A stretch of 64,000 nucleotides of DNA from Microbulbifer sp. YPW1 (GTDB lineage: Bacteria; Pseudomonadota; Gammaproteobacteria; Pseudomonadales; Cellvibrionaceae), in NCBI RefSeq assembly GCF_013367775.1, contig NZ_CP055157.1:2807001-2871000 (forward strand). Direction: 5' to 3'. The notes below the pieces were generated by a model. It searched no databases. It was not told the DNA's origin and saw only the letters and a list, made by a program, of their open reading frames with translations. Both the position numbers and the translations under genes were made by a program. Below, in pieces: positions 29,248 to 37,030 of this stretch. Position 1 is the stretch's first letter; every line of letters starts with the position of its first letter.

Positions 29248-29266
29248 AATGTAGATTGTTAACAAA
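29248..29266. promoter_or_regulatory. 19-bp galactan-regulon operator, copy E
   Basis: AATGTAGATTGTTAACAAA (minus strand TTTGTTAACAATCTACATT). Distal of two sites before the anhydrogalactose operon, about 200 bp from its first start. Confidence 0.73.
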
Positions 29267-29403
29267 GCGGGGCTGGGAAATCGTTGCCCGGGTATCTTTC
29301 CCGGCCTGATTCCACATTAGAACAGTAACTCTGTACTGAATGTAAGCCCTTGAATGACCCAATGCCGTTAGGTTGCGGTAGGGCAAAAAACTCATTGAAA
29401 AAA

Positions 29404-29422
29404 ATTGTTAACAATCCACAAT
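29404..29422. promoter_or_regulatory. 19-bp galactan-regulon operator, copy F
   Basis: ATTGTTAACAATCCACAAT, one base from the consensus. Proximal site, 43 bp before the cycloisomerase start. Confidence 0.78.
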
Positions 29423-29464
29423 GAGCCAAAACGATAACGAGCGAACAGATATTGGGGTTCCTCC

Positions 29465-30604
29465 ATGTTGATGGAAGTGCAAGATCAGATGTCGCGCCAG
29501 CTGGCGCCCGCGACTATCTCGACAACCAAGGTTGAGTATTACCAGGTTCCTCTGGCCGAGGTTCTGTCGGACGCCAAGCATGGGGACCATACCCACTTCG
29601 AATTGCTGGTATTCCGGGTACGCTGTGTCGACGGCCTGGAAGGTGTTGGTTACACCTACACCGGAGGGCGCGGCGGGCGGGCGATCTATTCCCTGTTGCA
29701 GGACGATATCCAGCCGTTGCTGGAGGGGCGTGACGCCTCTGAGATATTTGCCATCTGGGAAGAGATTCAGAGCCACCTGCATTACGTGGGGCGCGGCGGC
29801 CTGTTGAGCTTTGCCGTATCTGCGGTCGATATTGCGCTGTGGGATCTTCGCTGCAAGCGACTGAGTTTGCCTCTTTGGAAAGTGGCCGGCGGTGCTTCCA
29901 ATACCACCAAGTGTTATGCCGGCGGTATCGACCTGAACTTTTCAGAAAGCAAGTTGCTGGACAACATTTCCGGGTATCTGGCGCGTGGTTTTAGCGCGGT
30001 GAAGATCAAGGTCGGTAAAGAAGACTGCCGCGAAGATGTTGCCCGTGTTGAGGCAGTGCGTAACCTTATAGGTGCTGATGCCACCTTTATGGTGGATGCC
30101 AATTACTCGATGACCGTTGAAAAAGCAGTGCGTTTTGGCCGCGCGATTGATCACTGCGATATCACCTGGTTCGAAGAACCCACCATTCCCGATGATTACC
30201 TCGGCTACGGCCGTATTGCCGATGCGATCAATATTCCATTGGCGATGGGGGAGAACCTGCATACGGTGCATGAGTTCACCTACGCCATTGATTTGGCCAA
30301 GCTCGGTTTTCTGCAGCCCGATGCCTCGAATATAGGCGGTATTACCGGCTGGCTGAAAGTGGCTGAACTGGCATATGCCCACAACCTCCCGGTTTGCAGT
30401 CATGGTATGCACGAGCTGCATGTGGGGCTGATGGCGAGTCAGCCACATGCGGGCTACCTGGAAGTCCACTCGTTCCCCATTGACGAATACACAACCCGGC
30501 CCATCGTGCTGGAAAACGGTCGCGCCGTCGCCTCAGACGAAGCGGGCACCGGTGTGACCTTTGATGAAACTCTGCTGAAGCCGCATCTGGTCAAGCATTC
30601 TTAA
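29465..30604 (+). CDS. Enolase-superfamily enzyme, probable 3,6-anhydro-L-galactonate cycloisomerase
   Basis: Opens the anhydro ring of 3,6-anhydro-L-galactonate to give 2-keto-3-deoxy-L-galactonate (as known for Vibrio sp. EJY3). 379 residues, mandelate-racemase subgroup: KxK base K180/K182, metal ligands D211, E237 and E263, histidine H313 (CSHGMHE). It differs from the dehydratase at 25459, which lacks KxK. It heads an operon with a zinc dehydrogenase, a KduD homologue and an aldehyde dehydrogenase, exactly the other steps of the anhydrogalactose route; that context is the main reason for the call. A galactarate or other acid-sugar dehydratase is the alternative. Two in-frame ATGs (29465, 29471) are possible. 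Confidence 0.82.
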   Translation: MLMEVQDQMSRQLAPATISTTKVEYYQVPLAEVLSDAKHGDHTHFELLVFRVRCVDGLEGVGYTYTGGRGGRAIYSLLQDDIQPLLEGRDASEIFAIWEEIQSHLHYVGRGGLLSFAVSAVDIALWDLRCKRLSLPLWKVAGGASNTTKCYAGGIDLNFSESKLLDNISGYLARGFSAVKIKVGKEDCREDVARVEAVRNLIGADATFMVDANYSMTVEKAVRFGRAIDHCDITWFEEPTIPDDYLGYGRIADAINIPLAMGENLHTVHEFTYAIDLAKLGFLQPDASNIGGITGWLKVAELAYAHNLPVCSHGMHELHVGLMASQPHAGYLEVHSFPIDEYTTRPIVLENGRAVASDEAGTGVTFDETLLKPHLVKHS

Positions 30605-30616
30605 TAGGTATTTTCC

Positions 30617-31648
30617 ATGCAAGTTCAAGCAGCCCAGTACGTTGGTAACAAATCTTTCGAAGTGGTCGAGGGTCGCTGTGAGGCGCCGGCTGCTGATGAG
30701 GTGCGCCTTAAAGTTGGTTATGTTGGAATCTGCGGAACCGACATGCACATCTACCATGGTGTGATGGATCAGCGTGTAAATCCGCCGCAAGTGGTGGGGC
30801 ATGAGATGTCTGGTGTCATCGATGCAGTGGGCGCGAATGTAAAAGGCTATGACATTGGTGACCGGGTTGTTGTGCGCCCGCTGGACTACTGTGGCAGCTG
30901 CCCCGCTTGTGATGAGGGCCACAGCCATATTTGTCACAACCTGAAGTTTATGGGCATTGACTCCATTGGTGCCTTCCAGAGCTACTGGAATGTCAAAGCC
31001 CGCACCCTGCACAGGCTGCCGGAAAACGTGTCCCTGAAGCAGGGCGCTTTAATCGAACCGCTCGCTGTGGCTTGCCACGATATTTCCCGGGCCCGCCTGA
31101 AAGCCGGGGAAAAAGCGGTAATTCTTGGCGGTGGTCCTATTGGTCAGCTGGTAGCCCAAGTTGCTCTTGGGATTGGCGCCGAAGTAATGATTTCCGAGCC
31201 GAGCCCCGAGCGACGCGCTTTTGCGGAAAAAACCGGTGCGCTGGCAGTAAATCCGATTGAGCAGGACCTGAAAGCGGCGGTGGAAGACTGGACTCGCGGA
31301 AAAGGCGCGGATGTGGTCTTCGAGGTTTCTGGCGTGCAGCCCGCGGTAGATGCCATGACCGAGATTGCCGCCGTGCGCGGTCGAATCTGCATGGTTGCCA
31401 TTCACTCGCAGAAACCGCAGCTGGATCTGTTCAAGTTCTTCTGGCGAGAACTGGAACTGGTGGGTGCGCGCGTATACGAAGCTCAGGATTTTGAGCAGGC
31501 GATCGAAATGGTCGCCAAGGGCAAGATCGACCTGGTGCCATTCATCAGCAAAATCGCGTACTTGAATGATATCGGCAGCGCATTCGCCTCTATGGACGGC
31601 AACCCGTCTGGTATGAAAGCCCTAGTGGCATGTGGAGCAGAGGACTGA
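30617..31648 (+). CDS. Zinc-dependent dehydrogenase (MDR), probable 2-keto-3-deoxy-L-galactonate 5-dehydrogenase
   Basis: Medium-chain alcohol dehydrogenase of 343 residues. Catalytic zinc ligands C39 (GICGTD) and H62-E63 (GHE); structural zinc cysteines C92, C95, C98 and C106; dinucleotide loop GGGPIG. The family includes L-threonine, sorbitol and L-galactonate 5-dehydrogenases. By operon position between the cycloisomerase and the KduD homologue, it should oxidise C5 of 2-keto-3-deoxy-L-galactonate to the 2,5-diketo acid, which KduD then reduces to 2-keto-3-deoxy-D-gluconate. The chemistry is supported by sequence; the substrate is inferred. Confidence 0.83.
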   Translation: MQVQAAQYVGNKSFEVVEGRCEAPAADEVRLKVGYVGICGTDMHIYHGVMDQRVNPPQVVGHEMSGVIDAVGANVKGYDIGDRVVVRPLDYCGSCPACDEGHSHICHNLKFMGIDSIGAFQSYWNVKARTLHRLPENVSLKQGALIEPLAVACHDISRARLKAGEKAVILGGGPIGQLVAQVALGIGAEVMISEPSPERRAFAEKTGALAVNPIEQDLKAAVEDWTRGKGADVVFEVSGVQPAVDAMTEIAAVRGRICMVAIHSQKPQLDLFKFFWRELELVGARVYEAQDFEQAIEMVAKGKIDLVPFISKIAYLNDIGSAFASMDGNPSGMKALVACGAED

Positions 31649-31690
31649 GTTGTCCATTGCGTACCGAAAAAGAACTTAGAGAGTAATACG

Positions 31691-32455
31691 ATGTTGCAAA
31701 AATTCAGTCTCGCCGGAAAAAAAGCCCTGGTAACCGGATGTAACCGCGGTATCGGCAAAGCCATGGCCGTTGCCCTGGCGGAAGCGGGTGCGGATGTGAT
31801 CGGCGTTTCCGCCAATCTCGATCTGAATGATTCCGAGGTGGGTCGTGAAGTGGCCGCCGCAGGCCAGCAGTTCTTTCCTTACCAGTGCGACTTTTCCGAC
31901 CGCAGTTCACTTTACGGATTTATCGACAAGGTAAAAAGCGAACACGCCCAGATCGATATCTTGGTTAACAATGCCGGCACCATTCTGCGCGCGCCAGCCG
32001 CAGAGCACGGGGATGATCTGTGGGACAAGGTGATCGAAGTTAACCTGAATGCCCAGTTTATCCTCAGCCGCGAAATCGGTAAGGAAATGGTTGCCCAGGG
32101 TTCTGGCAAGATCATCTTCACCGCATCGCTGCTGACCTTCCAGGGCGGTATTACCGTACCCGGCTACGCGGCCAGTAAAGGAGCCATCGGCCAGATTACC
32201 ATGGCGCTGTCTAATGAGTGGGCTTCCAAAGGTGTGAACGTCAATGCCATTGCCCCGGGTTATATCGCGACCGATAACACCCAGGCGTTGCGCGAAGACA
32301 GTGAGCGCGCGGCAAGTATTCTTGCTCGTATCCCCCAGGGTCGCTGGGGTGAGCCGGAAGACTTTAAGGGCCCTGTGGTATTTCTCGCCTCTGAAGCCTC
32401 CAATTACATGAATGGCAGCGTCCTCCTGGTGGACGGTGGCTGGATGGGAAGGTAA
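31691..32455 (+). CDS. kduD: KduD-like 2-keto-3-deoxy-D-gluconate 5-dehydrogenase / diketo-acid reductase
   Basis: SDR of 254 residues very like E. coli KduD along its length: TGCNRGIG (15-22), NNAG (93-96), [10 protein letters not shown], catalytic S146, Y159 and K163, [14 protein letters not shown] and the C-terminus LVDGGWMGR. KduD interconverts 2-keto-3-deoxy-D-gluconate and the 2,5-diketo acid. No pectin or alginate genes are nearby; in this operon it would run as a reductase, inverting C5 of the anhydrogalactose-derived acid. The end is 4 bp from the next start. Confidence 0.88.
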   Translation: MLQKFSLAGKKALVTGCNRGIGKAMAVALAEAGADVIGVSANLDLNDSEVGREVAAAGQQFFPYQCDFSDRSSLYGFIDKVKSEHAQIDILVNNAGTILRAPAAEHGDDLWDKVIEVNLNAQFILSREIGKEMVAQGSGKIIFTASLLTFQGGITVPGYAASKGAIGQITMALSNEWASKGVNVNAIAPGYIATDNTQALREDSERAASILARIPQGRWGEPEDFKGPVVFLASEASNYMNGSVLLVDGGWMGR

Positions 32456-32459
32456 ACCC

Positions 32460-33914
32460 ATGGCGATCGAAATCAAGAACAACGTGAATTTTGTCAATGG
32501 CGCATATGTTGCTTCCGCGGCAGGCGACGTTATTGAGGTGCTGAACCCGAGCACGGGTGAGTTACTGGGTACTATTCCCAAAGGTTGCGCAGAAGATGCA
32601 GAAGCGGCACTGGTCAATGCCAAGCAGGCCCAGAAAGCCTGGGCAAAGCGTACTGCGCGTGATCGTGCAACCTTGTTGCGCAAATTCGCCGCGGCCATTC
32701 GCGCAGAGACCGAAGGCCTGGCGGAGCTGTTGGTAAAAGAGCAGGGCAAGCTGATCAGTGTAGCCCGCGATGAAGTCAACGCCACCGCGACCTTTATAGA
32801 ATACGCCTGTGACAACGCGCTGACTCTGGAAGGCGATATTCTGCCTTCCGATAACGAAGGCGAAAAAATTTATATCCACAAAGTGCCGCGCGGCGTTGTG
32901 GTAGCAATTACTGCCTGGAACTTCCCGCTGGCACTTGCCGGCCGCAAGGTTGGTCCGGCACTGATCACCGGCAACAGTATTGTGATCAAGCCAACCCAGG
33001 AAACACCACTGGCGACCATGGAGTTGGGGCGCATCGCCAACCAGGCGGGTATCCCCGCAGGCGTTCTGAATATTGTGAATGGTGAGGGTTCAATCGTCGG
33101 TCAAGCGCTGTGCGAAAGCCCGCTCACCGCGATGATCACCATGACTGGCAGTACCCGTGCCGGCCAGATCATTCACCAGGCCAGCGGCAAGCACATGATT
33201 CCAGTGATGCTGGAGCTGGGCGGCAAGGCGCCGTTTATCGTGATGGAAGATGCGGATCTGGATAAAGCCGCGGAAGCCGCACTGTGGACCCGTTTTGCCA
33301 ACTGCGGACAGGTGTGTACCTGTGCCGAGCGCTTGTATGTGCACGAAAGCGTATACGATGCCTTTATGGACAAGTTTCTACCCAAGGTGAAGTCGCTGAA
33401 AGTGGGCAACCCCCTGGATGCATCTTCGCAGATGGGGCCGAAGGTGAGTGCCCGTGAGATTGAGCATATCCACGAGTTGGTGCAAAAAAGTATCGCCCAG
33501 GGCGCCGAGCTGGTTACCGGCGGTAAGCCCGCAGAGGTTGCAGGCTTCGAAGGCGGCAATTGGTACGAGCCTACCGTGCTCGCCAACGTGCAGCAGGATA
33601 ATATCTTGGTGCACGAAGAAACGTTTGGTCCGATTTTACCGGTCGTGAAGATCTCCAGTATTGATCAGGCGATCCAGTACACCAACGACAGCGAATACGG
33701 CCTCTCAGCCTATCTGTTTACCGAGAACATGCGTTACATCCATCGGTCCATTGCGGAAATGGAGGTAGGTGAGGTTTATGTCAATCGCGGTATCGGTGAG
33801 CAGCATCAGGGCTTCCACAACGGCTGGAAACTATCTGGTATCGGCGGTGAAGACGGTCGCTACGGACTTGAGCAGTACGTGGACAAGAAAACAGTTTATC
33901 TTTCCGAAGCCTGA
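32460..33914 (+). CDS. Aldehyde dehydrogenase, probable 3,6-anhydro-L-galactose dehydrogenase
   Basis: 484 residues from ATG 32460 (MAIEIKNN); the open frame runs back to 32412 inside kduD but the ATG just after the kduD stop fits better. Catalytic C286 (GQVC), E252 (LELGGK), N154 (AWNFP). It is a paralogue of the enzyme at 15342, both AldA-like. As last gene of the cycloisomerase operon it most likely oxidises 3,6-anhydro-L-galactose to the anhydrogalactonate used by the first enzyme of the same operon. Known anhydrogalactose dehydrogenases belong to this family. A T-run terminator follows. Confidence 0.87.
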   Translation: MAIEIKNNVNFVNGAYVASAAGDVIEVLNPSTGELLGTIPKGCAEDAEAALVNAKQAQKAWAKRTARDRATLLRKFAAAIRAETEGLAELLVKEQGKLISVARDEVNATATFIEYACDNALTLEGDILPSDNEGEKIYIHKVPRGVVVAITAWNFPLALAGRKVGPALITGNSIVIKPTQETPLATMELGRIANQAGIPAGVLNIVNGEGSIVGQALCESPLTAMITMTGSTRAGQIIHQASGKHMIPVMLELGGKAPFIVMEDADLDKAAEAALWTRFANCGQVCTCAERLYVHESVYDAFMDKFLPKVKSLKVGNPLDASSQMGPKVSAREIEHIHELVQKSIAQGAELVTGGKPAEVAGFEGGNWYEPTVLANVQQDNILVHEETFGPILPVVKISSIDQAIQYTNDSEYGLSAYLFTENMRYIHRSIAEMEVGEVYVNRGIGEQHQGFHNGWKLSGIGGEDGRYGLEQYVDKKTVYLSEA

Positions 33915-33960
33915 TCGGCTTGGGGCTCTTCCTTTCATCTCATCAGGATGATCACTTGAC

Positions 33961-33986
33961 GCGGGGTTTATCCCCGCTTTTTTTTG
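33961..33986 (+). terminator. Intrinsic terminator of the anhydrogalactose operon
   Basis: Stem GCGGGG/CCCCGC with a 5-base loop followed by nine T, 47 bp after the aldehyde dehydrogenase stop. Confidence 0.9.
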
Positions 33987-34008
33987 TCTGTCTGAAAAGT
34001 TGCTTATA

Positions 34009-34036
34009 TAAAAAAGCCCGACGCGATGGCCGGGCT
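34009..34036 (-). terminator. Intrinsic terminator of the GntR/FCD gene
   Basis: Stem AGCCCG/CGGGCT, followed on the minus strand by T6, about 30 bp past the regulator's stop at 34066. Confidence 0.8.
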
Positions 34037-34065
34037 ATTCTACGTGAGCTTGATAGGAGGTTGGC

Positions 34066-34674
34066 CTATTTAATGTTGGCCTTCAGTGCAGTGACCGCAA
34101 CATTAATCTTGTTGGCCTTTAGAGCCTCCAGAATTGCCTTGTGCTCATCTACACAATCCTTCGGCTGGGAAATACGTTTGTAGTTCATGCGCATGCGGAG
34201 GACGATTGGATGCCAGAGATTTACCAGCTCATCACCTCCAGCGGCATTTACCAGATAACGATGGAAGTCGATGTCTGCTTTGGTGACTTCATTAAACTCT
34301 TTCGCATCGAATGCATCCTGCAGTCGCTCGAGAATGTCTTCCAGCTCGGCAAAGTCCATTTCTGTCAGCTTGCCTTTCAGGCCCTGGATTGCGAAGACTT
34401 CAATTTTGCGACGGATATCAACCATCAGTTCCTGCATGCTCGGATCCAGCACGCTATTGACGGAAACCCCGCAGTTGTTTTTTGCGACTAATAAGCCTTC
34501 TTTGGTCAGTTGCAGTAAAACGTCACGTACCGGGCCACGAGAAACTCCGAACCGACTGGCGAGCTGCTGTTCGTTGAGCTTGGTGGTCGGAGCAAGCTCT
34601 CCGGAGATGATGTCAGAGCGCAATTGTTCCGCGATCTGCTCGCGCACGGGAATAATTTTTGTAGCTTCACGCAT
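34066..34674 (-). CDS. GntR-family regulator with FCD domain
   Basis: 202 residues: GntR winged helix at about 12-75 (LNEQQLASRFGVSRGPVRDVLLQLTKEGLL) and an all-helical FCD ligand domain (DIDFHRYLV, MRMNYKRIS, DEHKAILEAL). FCD proteins usually bind a metal through Asp and three His; here the C-terminal helix ends ALKANIK with Asn where the last His is expected. It lies between the anhydrogalactose operon and dgoK. The divergent region holds two copies of the 19-bp operator found before every nearby agar unit, so it is the prime candidate for the regulon's repressor, probably released by a galactonate or 2-keto-3-deoxy-acid. Confidence 0.9.
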   Translation of the reverse strand: MREATKIIPVREQIAEQLRSDIISGELAPTTKLNEQQLASRFGVSRGPVRDVLLQLTKEGLLVAKNNCGVSVNSVLDPSMQELMVDIRRKIEVFAIQGLKGKLTEMDFAELEDILERLQDAFDAKEFNEVTKADIDFHRYLVNAAGGDELVNLWHPIVLRMRMNYKRISQPKDCVDEHKAILEALKANKINVAVTALKANIK

Positions 34675-34887
34675 ATTTGATTTCGCAACCAGTTTATTGT
34701 TCCTTCAGGGGAGGTTGCCTCGCTCAACACGGCTGACACCTTCTCCCCTGTATACCCTAGGACTTGTAAAAGACTGACCTGACGAGTAAGAGCCTATTGC
34801 TACGGACCGCCAAGTGGGTTCAGTCCAGTATTCCATAGCTAATTTACTGTAAATAGTACCTCAGACCATAGGGGTTAGCCTATCTAA

Positions 34888-34906
34888 AATGTTAACAATC
34901 GACAAT
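34888..34906. promoter_or_regulatory. 19-bp galactan-regulon operator, copy G
   Basis: AATGTTAACAATCGACAAT, one base from the consensus; 214 bp upstream of the gntR start and 122 bp upstream of dgoK. Confidence 0.78.
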
Positions 34907-34979
34907 TGAATCGATTAAGATTGGTTAATTGTAAGCAGAACAGTCTTGCGCATCACGCGATGCAGGCAGGCTACGTGTT

Positions 34980-34998
34980 CTGGTTAACAATCAACCAA
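34980..34998. promoter_or_regulatory. 19-bp galactan-regulon operator, copy H
   Basis: CTGGTTAACAATCAACCAA, a weaker match that keeps the GTTAACAAT core and third half-site. It ends 29 bp before the dgoK start, a position suited to repression. Confidence 0.62.
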
Positions 34999-35027
34999 TA
35001 ACAGAGTTTGTGGCCGTAGGAGTCAAT

Positions 35028-35933
35028 GTGGTGGGTGATATTTTGGCGTGTGACTGGGGTACTTCCAGCTTCCGGCTGATGCGACTGGATAAGCAGGGGA
35101 ATATTCTTACCGCAAAGGAAACAAAAGGCGGGATAAAGTCCCTAAAGCATGTGGAAATTGAGCGGTATCTTGTCGATCACTGCTGTGAAATCGCAGGCAG
35201 AGAGGCTTTGCCTGTGGTTATGTGTGGCATGGTCGGTTCTGGTATCGGCTGGCATGAGGTGCCTTACGTGGATTGTCCGGCCTCTGAGGCGACGTTAGCT
35301 GCGGGCATGCGGCAAGTTCCCTGTGACGTTCTCGACGCCTATTGCGTGCCGGGAGTGAAGTTGCAGTCGTTGGTGGGGGCTGCGGATGTTATGCGAGGCG
35401 AAGAGACGCAGGTGGTGGGTTGGTTGTCCCAAGCGAGTGAGGGGGAGCGCGCCCACAGTATTTTGTGTATGCCCGGGACCCACAGCAAGTGGGTCACTAT
35501 TACCGATGGCGGCATTAGCGCCTTTTCAACCGCGTTTACCGGCGAGCTCTATGCCCTACTGACAGATCACAGTGTATTGGTGCAGGGGGAGCAGCGAGAT
35601 AGCGCCGAGGCGTTTTCCGCGGGGCTGCGGGACAGCTCAGACAGTGCCAGTCTAATTCATCAATTGTTCAACGCCCGCAGTCGGGCTGTGCTCGGCTTGC
35701 AGGAGCCTGCCCATAGCGCAGCCTACCTCTCCGGGTTGCTGTTGGGCAGTGAAGTGGGTGCTATGGCTGGTGCAATTGGTAGTGATCCGGTACACCTGAT
35801 ATGTGGAGATTACTTGGCGGGGCCATACCGTCAGGCGTTCGAGCACTATGGTGTGGACTGCAAACACTACTCCGGGGGTACCTTCTCGGCCAAAGGCCTG
35901 TGGACCATTGCTCGGGTTGCGAAGCTGGTGTGA
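35028..35933 (+). CDS. dgoK: 2-dehydro-3-deoxygalactonokinase
   Basis: Phosphorylates 2-keto-3-deoxygalactonate at C6 for DgoA. About 301 residues. The frame opens at GTG 35010, but GTG 35028 has AGGAG at an ideal 5-base spacing and is preferred; the protein then begins just before ACDWGTSSFRL, the phosphate-binding loop of the DgoK/ASKHA fold. Other DgoK blocks: CGMVGSGIGW, PGTHSKWV, FSTAFTGELYALL. It stands alone after two operator copies and is separated from dgoA by 12 kb, but presumably belongs to the same regulon. It may also have to serve the anhydrogalactose branch, since no KdgK is visible. Confidence 0.9.
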   Translation: MVGDILACDWGTSSFRLMRLDKQGNILTAKETKGGIKSLKHVEIERYLVDHCCEIAGREALPVVMCGMVGSGIGWHEVPYVDCPASEATLAAGMRQVPCDVLDAYCVPGVKLQSLVGAADVMRGEETQVVGWLSQASEGERAHSILCMPGTHSKWVTITDGGISAFSTAFTGELYALLTDHSVLVQGEQRDSAEAFSAGLRDSSDSASLIHQLFNARSRAVLGLQEPAHSAAYLSGLLLGSEVGAMAGAIGSDPVHLICGDYLAGPYRQAFEHYGVDCKHYSGGTFSAKGLWTIARVAKLV

Positions 35934-35985
35934 ATCTCCACGGCGCCGGCCGCTGTGACCGGCGAGGGCATCTCCGGAGCCGGGA

Positions 35986-36876
35986 TCAGCCCGCGTAACC
36001 AGTCTCTGGAATGCCGTGGGTATCAGTTTGGTAAACAAACAGGTGCCCGGCCTTGGGTTGTTCTCTCAGTGCCGCGGCGTCCAGGCCAAACTTGGCGGTG
36101 TTTACAAACAGCAAATCGAGATTTTCACCGCCGAAGGCGACGCAGGTTGCCTGTTTGACGGGAAGCTGGATTTCGCCGGCAGCGCTACCATCCGGAGCAT
36201 AGCGCACAACTTTGCCGTTGCCCCACTGCGCATTCCAGATAAAACCCTCGCAGTCGACAGTGGACCCGTCCGGGTGAATACCCTGCTCGGTAGTCGCGAT
36301 TACCCTGCGGTTACTTAGTATCCCCGCTTCTGGTTCGTAGTCGAATGCGTAAATCTCATAGCGGGGTGAATCGGCGAAATACATGGTGCGGTTGTCTGGG
36401 GACCAGCCCAGGCCGTTACTGATGCGGATATCTTCTAAGTGTTCCGAGATGTTTCCCTCCCGGTCCAGGCGATAGAGTTTGCCGCGCTGGGTCGGGTCTT
36501 CGGTCCACAACTCTGCATTATCAATGAGCGAGCCGACCCAAAAACGCCCCTGGCGATCCATGCGTCCATCATTAAGGCGGACCTTGAGATCCTTGGGGAG
36601 GCGGAAAATCCAATCCAGTTGTTGTGTTTCAGGTTGAAAACGCGCGATACCGCTCTGGAATGCGCATAGTAGCCAATCACTGTTTTCGATGAACGCAAAT
36701 GAACAGAGGTTTTCTGCGGTGGGAAATACCTCAGTTCTGCGCTCCTCTGGAAAATAGCGCCACAGCTGGTTATTGGGCATGTCCGTCCAGTAAATCGCAC
36801 GGTGCTCAGAATGCCACAGTGTACTCTCGCCCAGGCCGCATGCCGTGGGGATCACGTCGATCAGCGTTGTATTCAC
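35986..36876 (-). CDS. Cytosolic SMP-30/regucalcin-family lactonase
   Basis: 296-residue beta-propeller lactonase without signal peptide. Metal ligands as in regucalcin: E17 (GEST), N102 (LNDG), N154 (ISNGLGW) and D203 (HPDGS). Likely opens an aldonolactone, here galactono-lactone made by the galactose dehydrogenase step. Convergent with dgoK (52 bp apart). A perfect inverted repeat lies 19-35 bp upstream. It differs from the exported family member at 13728, giving the locus one lactonase per compartment. Confidence 0.86.
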   Translation of the reverse strand: MNTTLIDVIPTACGLGESTLWHSEHRAIYWTDMPNNQLWRYFPEERRTEVFPTAENLCSFAFIENSDWLLCAFQSGIARFQPETQQLDWIFRLPKDLKVRLNDGRMDRQGRFWVGSLIDNAELWTEDPTQRGKLYRLDREGNISEHLEDIRISNGLGWSPDNRTMYFADSPRYEIYAFDYEPEAGILSNRRVIATTEQGIHPDGSTVDCEGFIWNAQWGNGKVVRYAPDGSAAGEIQLPVKQATCVAFGGENLDLLFVNTAKFGLDAAALREQPKAGHLFVYQTDTHGIPETGYAG

Positions 36877-36894
36877 GGGAACCTCAGTCTTGTT

Positions 36895-36911
36895 TTGTAG
36901 ATAGTCTACAA
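36895..36911. promoter_or_regulatory. Palindrome upstream of cytosolic lactonase
   Basis: TTGTAGATAGTCTACAA: 7-bp perfect arms with a 3-bp spacer, 19 bp before the lactonase start. The TTGT...ACAA ends resemble GntR/FCD half-sites, but the core differs from the 19-bp regulon motif, so a second regulator is possible. Confidence 0.55.
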
Positions 36912-37030
36912 TTGTGGGACCTCTGGCGGTAGTAGCTGAGAGCTGGGAAGTTTGCTGGCCACCGCATGAAGCTATCGTTAGTGAGGGTTCAAGCTAACCG
37001 CTGAAGGTGTGAAATTGGAGTGTTCAAATA

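Larger units (their letters stand above)
29106..29464. other. Intergenic region with terminator and two operators
   Basis: This 359-bp stretch contains the terminator of the upstream operon (29149-29188) and two copies of the 19-bp operator, 156 bp apart, before the anhydrogalactose operon. No gene is seen. Confidence 0.7.
34675..35027. other. Divergent promoter region gntR / dgoK
   Basis: 353 bp with no gene. It holds two 19-bp operators (34888-34906, 34980-34998), 92 bp apart, the second ending 29 bp before the dgoK start. It probably mediates autoregulation of gntR and control of dgoK. Confidence 0.65.

Noticed and set aside
31965..31975. GTTAACAAT match inside kduD
   Set aside because: It encodes the conserved LVNNAG motif and lacks the third half-site, so it is coding sequence rather than an operator.
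34917..34936. Possible extra operator near GGTTAATTGTAAGC
   Set aside because: Only one half-site matches; too weak to count with the other eight.
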